From: Norana najaformis
Lineage: Eukaryota; Annelida; Clitellata; Crassiclitellata; Hormogastridae
Direction of reading: 5' to 3'
Assembly: GCA_964023275.1 (NCBI GenBank)
Contig: OZ029927.1
Span: 4,759,715 to 4,823,714 of the forward strand
DNA length: 64,000 bases
Numbering within the stretch: position 1 is the first letter of the stretch; each line of letters starts with the position of its first letter. The notes under the pieces were generated by a model. The model saw only the letters and a list, made by a program, of their open reading frames with translations, did not search any database and had not been told where the DNA came from. Position numbers and translations under genes: made by a program. Positions 9,919-22,100 of this stretch are shown here, piece after piece.

Positions 9919-10179
9919 TCAGTCAGGTTCCTCAACAGAACAGCTCAGTTGATTGGAGTGCATCTTCAGCACCTTGAGCATGTTGTCTGATGACCTGTTC
10001 ACCCTTCTCGGTTTCTTTGGTGATGTGGGTAAAACAGTTGACGATAGTGGAGAGTTATACTTTGGAGAGGTTGAGGAAGCTAGCCGCTCATTCACTTCTC
10101 TCGAAAAGCTTTGTGATAATGAAGACTGAAGGACGAGTTTATACCGAAGCAGTTGGCAGTATGTTTTGTATCTCTTCAA
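9919..10179 (-). CDS. PSD: EFA6-like exon 10: C-terminus
   Basis: Residues 741-826 and stop. LKRYKTYCQLLRYKL continues the coiled coil, then a Ser/Pro/Lys-rich tail (SPKYNSPLSS, TSPKKPRRVN). Strong acceptor TTTTTGCAG|TTG. Confidence 0.85.
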   Translation of the reverse strand: MKRYKTYCQLLRYKLVLQSSLSQSFSREVNERLASSTSPKYNSPLSSTVLPTSPKKPRRVNRSSDNMLKVLKMHSNQLSCSVEEPD

Positions 10180-13100
10180 CTGCAAAAAGCAAATCATAGC
10201 AAAATTTGGCCATCAGAAGTTGACAGACTGCGATGCTAAAATTTCACAGTTGCTAATCAAAGGTGCGCCTATACAGAAAGACATGTCCCCATGAATCCTG
10301 AACAAGGTACACTCAAAGGACTTTCCCCAGAATGTTGACTTTGAGCTGTTTTATTATAGGCACACACTCCTATACACCACCAAGTCTACAAGTCCTCCTA
10401 GTTAGCTAGGATTGCTATAGCTTGGCTACCCCATACTTTGTCACTCAAATAAATGACTCAAGAGTTATCTGATGGATCATCCAGATGATGCACAGGCCTT
10501 GGCCTTCTCTAAATGCAAAGAGCAAAGCCGCACCCTCCTTCCTTCATATACAAGCAGTCAGAAATAGACTGGGGCTAGCTGGAGAGGGTACACGAACTGG
10601 GACTGCATCAGATAGTTGCTGTCATGCTAACAGGCAGACACCATAAGTCAATACTCTGTGATGTCAGGCAGCTGTCCAAGGCCACACTTTTTGCAACAGG
10701 CCTGGCTCCTCAGTTCATCTTGAAGCAGCAACACGTTTTGGAGTAGAATTCACAGTATACTGAATATCAATAAGACACATAGTTGGTCTCCAGTGACATC
10801 TCAGGGTTATGTGTTGTTGCTTTAAATTTCATCAGAAATCATTGTTGTATTTCTTGAGAAAAATCTCAAATCCAAGTTTTGAAATCAAAGATTTGAAACC
10901 CTCAACATAACTGAGGAGAATTACATAGAAAATCTGCCCATTGGCTACACATATTGACAGCCAGCATTCACTGACAAGTCTGATGATGTGAAAATTGCTA
11001 GAGAGTGGCTTTTCATGGTATTCTCAACACAACAGATGGCAATACTTTGTCTGTTACTCTACATGTAGCAGATTTTCTGTAAATAATTTATGTGATCCAC
11101 TCTTTCATTAAGAATCCCTGGACATAAGAAACCAACTTGAAACATCTCTACAAAATTTATGCGTGATCTGCGCAGCCGTCTAGAGGTGGTTGCTTCAACG
11201 TTCTCCATCATCAGCATCAGCACTCTCATTCCAAGATGTCAGTGGTGATTATGATGAATGGGATAATTATGATTGATGACAGGGATGATGGCGATCATGT
11301 GCCGAGATGATGATGACAACAACAATGGCAATGATGATGAAACTATTGAATAGGTCATCAACTGGTTGAAGTCAGTGATGGTCAAGGCATCCAAACACTT
11401 AAGCTACTTAAATATTTTAACTAATGAATTTAAGATAAAATTTCCAAAGAAAGTTATTTGACTGAAAAAACAATAATATTGGGTTGGGTTTATTCTGATT
11501 TTGCATAAGATACTATCTGTTACATGCATAAACAGGTGCATTGGCAACCTCAGTTGGTATCAGTTTTCACTCCGTAACTGAGTTTCCCTTTTGGACTTCT
11601 GGCACGCGGCTGTTGCAAACAATGATGTGGGAAATACTACTTCTAGCGGCTTTATGGCAAAGTTCAGTCAGAATGTTTGCTGTCTTCGATCTGTTGGGGC
11701 AGCACCAGTGGATCAAATAGCTTTGTGTTGTGGCACTAACTTCAAAACTAACTGAAAGATGTTTACCTCTTCAACTAGTCTCTGAACACTCACAGACTAC
11801 CAAATCATAAACCCATTCTGCACTATGGGTTTTAAGCCAAAGACCTAGAACTTGCCTCGAACTTGAGGTAGTTTTCTCTTCGGAAATAGTCGTGAATCAC
11901 ATATGACTGCTGACCCTTATCTGGCGGGCTCTTCTGGTGCTCCAAAAATCTCCGATTAAACTCAACAATCATTTGCTCAAAATGGCTCAGCTGGTCCTTC
12001 TACACAAAGAAAATCAAAACACAAAAAAACACTCATATGAAGTTATTCCAGATCGCAAAACATGTATACATATAAAAATATATATTTATATCAGTGAAGT
12101 AGTCAAGTCCACCTAAGCCGAGTCCAAGTCCAGAGATGTTTGAGTCTGAGTCATCCAGCACTCAAGTCTGAGTCCAAGTCAAGTCAATCAACATAAAAAA
12201 ATGAAAAATGCAATTCAAAGCCTTCCAAAATAACATTAATATTAACACAGAAAGAAGTGTCAGTGTAATTTGTCTATAATGCACTTAAAAAGACAAAACT
12301 GGACAGTTTTATTGGACAGTATGGCATGATAAGGGCACAAGGAGTTTGTCAATGCTGAACACAGGCACACTTAAACTGCCACTGACTGCGGCAATGGCAA
12401 TACAGTTGCCTGTTCTGCCCAAAAGTCCAAGTAGAGCGACTGAACCGAAATGTTACACAACTTTCAACATTTCAGACATTCTTCAGCTGCATGCTGATTT
12501 CGTGGATTGGGAGCGGAAGTAATCTGATCATAATTATCAAATAACCATCTCTTCCCAGGCGCAGAAGGCTCAGTTTCATCACAGTCACAGCTGCAGATGT
12601 TGAGTTTTGTTAAATTCCACTGCCACTGTAGAATCATATCAATAAACAAGTTTGCTGTACCTAAAAACAGCTCGCTGCACATGACATATATACATATGTA
12701 TCGCTTCCTTATTTTGTCACCCACAACTGCGTGTGGATGGATGACAGCAAATCTAATGTGTTACACATTTTATTATGTGATATTTGTTTCAGAAATACAT
12801 TGCATTGTCCAATATTGGATAAAAATGTGAAATACCATAGTTACATCAGCATCTCAAAATCCCATGCAGAGATATGTTAACACATGTAGGCCTATTATCA
12901 TCAATAAAACCCACAGAGATTATGAAATTGGCTACTTGGTAAAACTATCTGAATATATCACCAAAGTCATTTTCCAGTAGTTTAAAAACATCTGAATAAG
13001 TTGCAAACTTTATGCACATGAACTTTCATATTTTCCAGTAGGCCTATTTATATTCCAACTAAGATTAACAGTGCTATATACTTACCCAACTTTATGAAAC

Positions 13101-16100
13101 AATTCACGTAATAAGAAAAATGGAAATCTCACTGTGTTGCATAAAATCACTGAGACACTGAGTAAAAAACTGAGGTTCTTTGCATATTTTTCAATGTATA
13201 AATGTACAGTTATGATTACATTCATACATCTTGATTTTGATTTAGTTTATTTTCAGGTCATGAGAATTTTAGAGCATTAGGTACTTCAGCAAATTTCATG
13301 TTGTTTGTTAGTATGTCAAGCAACATCCTTATAGCTAATCTTGCATGTAGCTCAAATCGACACAGTTATTACTAAGATGTTGGATTGCATAAGTTGGAAT
13401 GGCACTGGACTGAACTTAATCCCCATAAGAACTGTAAAGTTTCGAGTTAGAATATCAAAGGCTGTATCAGAACTGATGCACAAATGAAGTGGCCGATATA
13501 TGCAGTGACAAATGAATGGAGTTCCTCATGATGTATTATGATACAAGATGTTACTGCCGCAAGGTAGGTACTAAGCTACTACAGTCAGAATCTAAGCATG
13601 CAGTCAAAACAGAGGCAAACGAAGGCCAGCAGCCATGACTGGCAATCTTCCACACAGATATCAGGGCATCAAGTATCCTGCAGACACATCACACAACAAC
13701 ATGAACTCTTGAGCTTCTTGGCTTGACATGAGCTTTTTGTCCTGACATGAGCTTCTTGTCATGACATGAGCTTCTTGTCCTGACATGAGCTTCTTGTCCT
13801 GACATAAGCTTCTTGTCCTGACATGAGCTTCTTGTCCTGACATGAGCTTCTTTTTGTGTCTCTGCCTGTACTATGCCAGCAGCTGAAGACCATTCTACAG
13901 TACTTAATTGTGATCTTGTACTGTCAGGTCTAGAAGACCTCCCTTGAAGAGGTGCTATATAAATGTGCAGTTATGATTACAGTTATGAACAACAAATTCC
14001 ATCTTTGGTGCCATTAACAGAATATTTCTGTTACTGAGGACTAATCACTGAACATCAATGATTACAGACCCAGAACAGAATGATCAAAGAAACTTGGTGT
14101 CTGAATACAAAGTTGTAGGCAGCCCAAGAAATGGCTGCTCAGATACAATATGTCACGATTAAACAGTATATATTGAAACAAGCATACAGTGAAATACTGA
14201 AAGAAAACATTTATATTGGTTGTGAATGAAGAACTGTTTTTGTAGCATGAAATTTGCTGACTTACGAGTCTTAGCTTAGTGTAGGTTGAGGGCATCAAAG
14301 GTCGCTGGAACTTCTTCTTACACTCGTTTGCACTTGGGAGTGATGGGGACGAATAAATAGCAGCCGCAAAGTTAATGACATCAATCCACTCCTGGCACTC
14401 CTTGTCGTTGCTCAACACAAACAGCAAGTTTCCGCTTAAAGCAGTGCAATCACTGAGTGCATTGTGGTCATGTAATAGTACTTCTTATTGTAATATTAAA
14501 ATTCATAAAAAAGCTTCTCATAAGTAATGTAATGCAATGATGCAAAAGCTAATTTTAAAAATATCATAGTATCAACATCAAATTAAACAAAAATCACAAA
14601 GTAAGAAGACGGAAATGCAAAGTAACAGAATAGTAAAGCACCTCTATATCAAAAGGAACAGTGAAGCGACACTGATCTTGCTGCCCATCAGGACTGTCAG
14701 AGGAATGACTGGCTATCAATAAATGCAAAGTGGTTCCTGTAAGTAGACTTTTTATATTAGCACTGAAAACAAACTTCATGGCAGGGCTTTCGAACAGAAG
14801 TGTAACTGGTTTAGGGAGGAGGTAAAAGCTGCATGAATATTAAATACAATTGTAATTGTAATTGTAATCTGACATTTATAAAGCGCCACTTCAAGAATAG
14901 ACTCATCAGAAGCGCTCCCGACCCGAACCAGTGAGACCACTGGCAAATAATACAGACTTCAGGCGCTTGCGAAACTGCGGAAGAGACAAACTGAGGAATA
15001 CTAGCCGGAGCTCTCGGGAAAGGCGATTCCAGCTATTGGGTCCAACATAGGCAAAGCTTCTAGACTGCGCTGTAGCAGTGCGCATATGAGGGACAGTCAG
15101 GAGTCAAAGGGAGGCCGACCTTAGAGTGCTACGGCCTGGAACCAAGGAGACCGGAATGCAGAGTCCCTAAGATATGATGGAGCAGAGCCAACAAGACAAT
15201 TACGCATAAGCGTTAGGATCTTGAACTGGATACGCTGCTGAATGGGAAGCCAGTGCAGAGTGTCCCGCATAAAGGAAGTTATATGGCCATACTTGGGGAC
15301 GCCTCCAATAAGACGGGCAGAAGCATTGAGAACAGACTGAAGCTTGGAAATATTGGCAAGTGAGAGTCCAGCAAAGATAGCGTTACCAAAGTCCACCCTA
15401 GTGCAGATAAGGGCATGAATTAGAGTAGTAACGGCATGAAAGGAGAGGGAGCGGCGGATGGTACGAAGCTGACGAAGGTGGTAAAAGCATGAGCGGGAGA
15501 CACTGTTAACATGATCGGTAACGGCAGAGTTCCCGGTCCAGAACAACCCCAAGATCACGGACTTTGGAACAGAAAAGAATGTCCGGAAACCTCTGGCGTA
15601 AGGATGATGAATCAATCTTTGCCAGCTGAGCACGACCACCAAGCCAGATGAACTGGGTCTTAGCAGAGTTCAGTCGGAGGCGATTAGAGGACATCCAGAG
15701 ACCAAGGGCAGATGTTGTGTCAAGAATACTCTCAACCAGAGAGGAAGCCGCTTCCGCTGGGCCATGAACGAAGGCCTGAGTGTCGTCTGCATACTGATGG
15801 ACAGCGACACCCATAGGAAGGAGAACCCGTGCCAGGTTGGCAGTGTACAGAATGTAGAGGAGAGGGGCCAGAACAGAACCCTGAGGAAGGCCAAAAGGTA
15901 TAAGGGACCAGGCGGAACGTGTAGGCCCAAAGATAACAGAATGAGAGCGGTCTGATAGGAAAGACTGAAACCAAAGAAGGGCCGTATTAGTAATGCCAAA
16001 AGACTGCATAACGGCTGGCTTTCAACCAATCCTTCATTAAAGAGTACATACCAAATAACACCTCATCTACGAATAAATATGAGTGAATACACCCAGTAGG

Positions 16101-19100
16101 AATGAACATGTAAAAAGTCTACCTAGTCTGTATAAGATATTGGGCTGTGTCAGCCGTCTGCAGCCTGAACACGTGTTTCTTTTTGATGTAGTCTCCTGCC
16201 TTAGTGGCAAGTGCATGATAGATGCCAATTGTCTTGCTTGAACTGGACAAGACAAGATTTTGCTTCATTCCTTCTTTGTCCGTATGCATGTAGAGCATCA
16301 GGCCCTTGAGAATTGCAAAGAACATTTTCCATCCTCGCCGGCCAAATGGTGCTTAAACCAAAAATAAGAAAATTATATCATCACACATGAATTTTTTAAC
16401 ATGAATTAGATAATGTAAAAAACAGAAATTCTCTTGTGTCACCACCAAGGCTCAAGAACGTGTGACATTATGAATGGATGAGCACTTGCCCTGTAGTAGA
16501 AAGTGTCATCACCAATAAATGCTTAAGAGCGTGTGACAAATAAGCAGTCAGCAGCCGACCCACTGCCCATGTGAACCCACTGCCCATGTGAACCTACTGC
16601 CCAAGTGAACCCACTGCCCATGTGAACCCACTGCCCACATGTCCTCCTGAAAGGATTGCGTAAATGTGATAGCTCCACTCATCACGGAACTTGTCAATGG
16701 TTCCATCGTGACTCGTAGAGTACCGATGGCTTTGAAGGCTGCAACCATTATTTGAAGGTTGCAACCATTACCTCATTGCTCAAGTAATATGGCCTTAACA
16801 CTGCCGATGTTAAGCACTACCAGCCGATATCAAACCTGCCTGTCCTGTCTAAAATACTAGAAAGGGTCATATCCAGGCAACTTGTTAGCTACCTTGATTC
16901 CAATGGGCTGTTCCCTGTCAGACAATGTGCTTACCATGCTTTCCATTCTACCAAGATGGTTCTTGCTGATATTCTCTCTGACACACTCATTGCTATGGAT
17001 TCTGTAAATTTCACTCTGCTTTCTCTCTTGGATTTATCTGCTGCCTTCAATACTCTCGACCACGGCATCTTACTTCAGCAACTGCATTTGTCTTTTGTTG
17101 TGTCATCCACTGCACTGGAGTGGATGAAGGCTTACCTCACTGGTAGGCAGCAGAGTGTCCGCCATGCAGGCACATCCTCTGCGGCTAATACCCTAACCTG
17201 TGGTGTCCCTCAAGGCTCAGTCCTGGGACCTATTCTTTTTCTTTTCCATACTGCAGACATCCTGTCCATAATAGCACAGCATGGTCTGCATGGTCACCTC
17301 TATGCTGATGACTCACAGATAAATGGTTTGTGCTGTGTTGATGATGGTTCAGTGTTTGAGGACTGTCTCATTGGGCTGTATTGGCGATGTTGCCGACTGG
17401 ATGATGTGTAACAGATTGCAGCTCAACTCATCAAAGTCAAAATTTTTCTGGTGCTCATCTTCACACAGAGTCAACAAACTGGATCGGACCCCCTTCATCG
17501 TCGGCATGGAATGGGTCGAGAGCCAAAGTGTGAGGTTTGAGATCTCGGTCTTCTCCTTGACAACAAGCTTTCAATGACGTTTCATATAACTAGACTCGTG
17601 CGGAACTGCTTTTCAATCTAAGACAACTAAGGTCTGTCTCTCAGTCTCTCATGAGGGACGTGACTCACATTCTCGTACAGAGTCTGGTGCTGAGTCCAGT
17701 CGACTACTGTAATGCGGCCTTTACTGGCCTGCTGCAGCGCAGTATCATTCGGCTTCAGGTGGTCATCAATGATGCTGCTCGAATCATTGCACGAGTGAGA
17801 AAATTCAATCACATCACGCCTGTGCTGCAGGACCAGCTTCGTTGGTTGAAGATTGGTGAACATGTCAAATATAAACTTTGTCTTCTTATGCACAGCCATG
17901 CAACAAGCTTTCTTACGGACAGCATCACGTTGCTGTCTGATGATCCTATTCAACTCCAGCTGCAATCATCAAGGTCTTCTAATGTATACACACCGGCAAC
18001 TAAGACTAAAATTGGTGATCGTGCCTTTAGAATCAGCTGGCCACGTGCCTGGAATAGTCTTCCTGTAGCCATCCAAGAAACCCAAGAATGTGTTTGTTTT
18101 TAAGAGACTTTTGAGATCCCATCTATTATCTACTAACAGTTAAAATTTTCTGTTTACTGTCTAACAGCATTTGATTTTGATTTCGTACATTGTCCATTTA
18201 TCATTTATTGTTGGACTCTTGTGCACACCAACATTTAACATTGTAAAGCACCCTTGAAGTAGCTTGCTACTGATGATGCTGTATAAATTGTCGTGATTAC
18301 AGTTACAATTACAATAATATTTATACACAACTATAGTGATTAAATGATATGAGGGAAAGCAAGGAGCTGAATAAAGGAGACACAATAAGGGACCAAGAAG
18401 AGAACCTTTAGGAACACCACAGATGAATGGTGCACAAGTAATAATTACACTTAAACAATCAATACTTACTGGTTTTCCCTGTTGGCTCTATGCAGCATTT
18501 TCTCATAACATATCCCCTCTTGAATTCAACACTATTTCCTGAATCTGGCAACTGTAGGAAATAAATGATAAATTTTAAAGAACTAATCAATTGAAAAGGA
18601 GACGTGACAGATAAAAATGATATTCATAATTTTTTGCCATCATATATCTGCAAACATTCATTCATCTGTGATCTATAATCTTCTGTCAGAGTTGGCAAAA
18701 CAACTTCAAAATATTGATGCAATTATGTCAGTCAGTGTTAGGGAGATCAACGAGTGCACTTGCTCAGAGTCCCTCCATCTTTCCGGACAGCAGAGGAGAT
18801 GCACTGCCTTCTCCTACATGCAGCACTCACACATTTTGCTGTTTCTGTGATACTGTTTTGTGGTGCACCGTTTATCTTGAGCTGTCTTGTCACTGTGCAG
18901 TTTTGTAACTGTGCAGTTTTGTCATTGTGCAGTTTTGTAATTGTGCAGTTTTGTCATTGTGCAGTTTTGTAATTGTGCAGTTTTGTCATTGTGCAGTTTT
19001 GTAATTGTGCAGTTTTGTAATTGTGCAGTTTTGTCACTGTGCAGTTTTGTCACTGTGCAGTTTTGTAATTGTGCAATTTTGTCACTGTGCAGTTTTGTCA

Positions 19101-22100
19101 CTGTGCAGTTTTGTAATTGTGCAGTTTTGTCACTGTGCAGTTTTGTCATTGTGCAGTTTTGTCATTGTGCAGTTTTGTCACTGTGCAGTTTTGTCATGGT
19201 GCAGTTTTGTCACTGCAGTTTTGTCACTGTGCAGTTTTGTCATTGTGCAGTTTTGTCATTGTTCAGTTTTGTCACTGTGCAGTTTGCTAGCACTGTTTTC
19301 TTGTATGCTGTTTTATCATGTGCTGTCTCGATATATGTACTGCTGCTAACCAAATGTATTACTATGATAACGACAATTTACTGAATAAATTAATAATCCA
19401 TTACTCAAACCTAACAACCAATTAGAAACAAAATAAACAATTAGCAGATGAATCAATCAAGAAAAGAGAAGCCATACTTCAAAACACGGTAGCTTCTGAA
19501 TGTATTCTGGGCAGACGATGTCACGGGGGGCAGGTGGCAGAAGAGCAGATGTTACTTTCAGCTCAGCTGAGTCATCTTGCCTATGACAAAAACCAATTCA
19601 ATCACCTGTTGCACCTTTACTTATTTACAGACCTTTAGAGAAACAACTCTGTGGTCTGGTCCTGAGGTCTAAGGATTGTTCAGCTCAGCCGCAAACATGA
19701 CCACAGCAATACAAAGACAGGACAACTGTTTTCCAGCATCTAAATGTAAGTTGGTACTCATTTACTGACCAAGATGGGATGGAGGGCACCATGGGACGTA
19801 CTCAACGAATAGTGACTCATTCAAGTACTAACCCAAGTCAAGTTCTCTGAATTGGACTGCATATGCCAGCATTATATCAACATTAACTGGCCACCTATTT
19901 CTAGATGCTCAGCTGTTATTCTGTTGCACCACTAACTTATTAAGCCCTAGTTCATATCCACTGATGTCCAATTGTTATGATTAATTATGGCAAGGAAGAA
20001 GTGTTCAGCATTGACCAGATTAGTTAAGCATGGCTGTCCTACAAGAATTTCACTGTTCACAGTTTCTGAAAGGCTCTGAATAGCCACCAAGTAAAACTCT
20101 AAATTACATCACACTGTTGCCTGTAATTTCTATGACAAGTTTTAAGAGGTGATCTAAGAGATCTAAGAGGCACCTTGCATATTACTGATACATGAATGTG
20201 TGTGTATATTACTTATATCTGTAAGCTTATACATATACATGTATCTGTGATTGATAAAGAAATATATTACCGATATAAGATAAACTGTAACCTGGTACAT
20301 ACAATGCAAACTGGAGTGGTTGATTCTGAATGGACTTGTAGATGGACTTCAAGACCTCAGCTGGAAAGTTCTCTCCATCATTTAAGTCAGACAGATTTTC
20401 GATAAATTGTCGTAATGACATCTTCCTTCGTATTTCCTGATACATTATAAAAAATGATTCCATGCCATTTGGAATCCCTGCTTCAGTGTTGCAAGAACTG
20501 GACTTAGTATTTTTGGGGCAATATAGTTGTACATGTATGTATGTATGTATGTATGTATGTATGCGTGTGTTTATGTACATGTGTGTATGTATATATATAT
20601 ATATATAAATTTATGTATGTATGTATGTATGTATGTATGTATGTATGTATGTATGTATGTATGTATGTATGTAGTCATGTGGTATCTGTATGTTTATATA
20701 GCACAACATAAAAACCTCTGAAGTTTCTGTAGAAATATCTACAATAATATTGCTGTTGTGTCAAATCTAATATATGAAAAACAACAATCTATGCTGTACA
20801 AAAGCTGCTGAACTTATTGTCATAACAAACCCAACAGTTATGCATCATCAGCAAAATGTATTATGTTCTTCGGTGGATTGGAACCCATTGCAGTTCCTCC
20901 AGTATGAAACCACAGCTGCTGAAGCCATTACATAACCTTTAGCTGATGCACAGATATGACACAACATATGGACAATTCCCTGTAACTGGTTAAATGGCTG
21001 CCAATGAATTGCAGTGTCACAAACTGTCAGAGAAACACATGGACAATCAACCATTTGGCTGCATGGATCAGGCCACACTGATAAGTTTAAGTGAACTGCA
21101 GTTCAAACAATACTAGCCTAACTTAGCTAGTGGTAGTAAATGTGAGTTACCTGGCAATGCAGTTCTTTGTTCAGAAGCACCATTGCACATGACAATGTGT
21201 GACAGCAATCTGTATAACACATACGTCCAGAATCTCCACTAAGTAACATTTGCCAAACAAATAGAACAAATGCCAACAAATCTTCACTACATATCAATTT
21301 ATCAAATGAACAAATGATGAAATGCTTCACGTAATAAACAAGCCAATTTAATAACCTACACAGCTTAACAAATTATTACTATTTCAGTTACATATTAGTC
21401 TAACATCATGGCCTTTAACAGCCTGGGCTGTCAAGAGCTTACTCAGTCATGCAGATATGCTTCACGGAACATTGTACTTTTAAGTTGTTTCCTATACTGA
21501 TCAGTGGAAGAGTAGTTGGTCGTCAAGGATGCCTGGTGTTGGTCCAACAACTTCAAGACTCCTTGAAACTTATCTAGTTCTTGTTGCTCGAATGTGGAGG
21601 CAGCCATTAGTTGGCAAGAGCAAGTGATGCCGGTTATGAGAAAAAGAAATCGGCACACATCATCCAGTGAGGTAGCCTGAGGTCAAATGGTTACTACAGG
21701 CAGTTGAAGAAGAACATCATTTTATATCTGATTCGGTAGCCGTAGGGGAGCCAGTGGACGTCATCATGTAGAACTGCAGTGATGTGGTCATACTTCTGCT
21801 TATGGTGATCAGTCATACAACAGCAACAAACACAGACTGTGACTTTTCCATAAGTGATGCCGCACAACCGAACCAAACACTGTTGCAACAATCAAGATGA
21901 TTCATGATGAAAGCTTGGGCTTTATGTCTAATGATGTTCAGCTAATACAGATGGTAAAAGCCGCATGCAGACAGTTTACTGAAGTGCAGCACAAATGGCA
22001 GTTTATGATCAAGCACAACACCAAGACCTTTATCTCCATCTGACAACTTGATGCTTGAACTCTCAAGTTCAATTTCACAACATGGTAGTTTGCGAAGCTG

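Noticed and set aside
12100-12190. AAGTCCAAGTC-type repeat as a regulatory cluster
   Set aside because: Looks like a degenerate simple repeat common in mobile-element debris; no evidence of function.
18922-19384. Long ORFs on both strands (75-147 codons)
   Set aside because: They are by-products of the 16-bp minisatellite, whose 48-bp triple keeps frames open.
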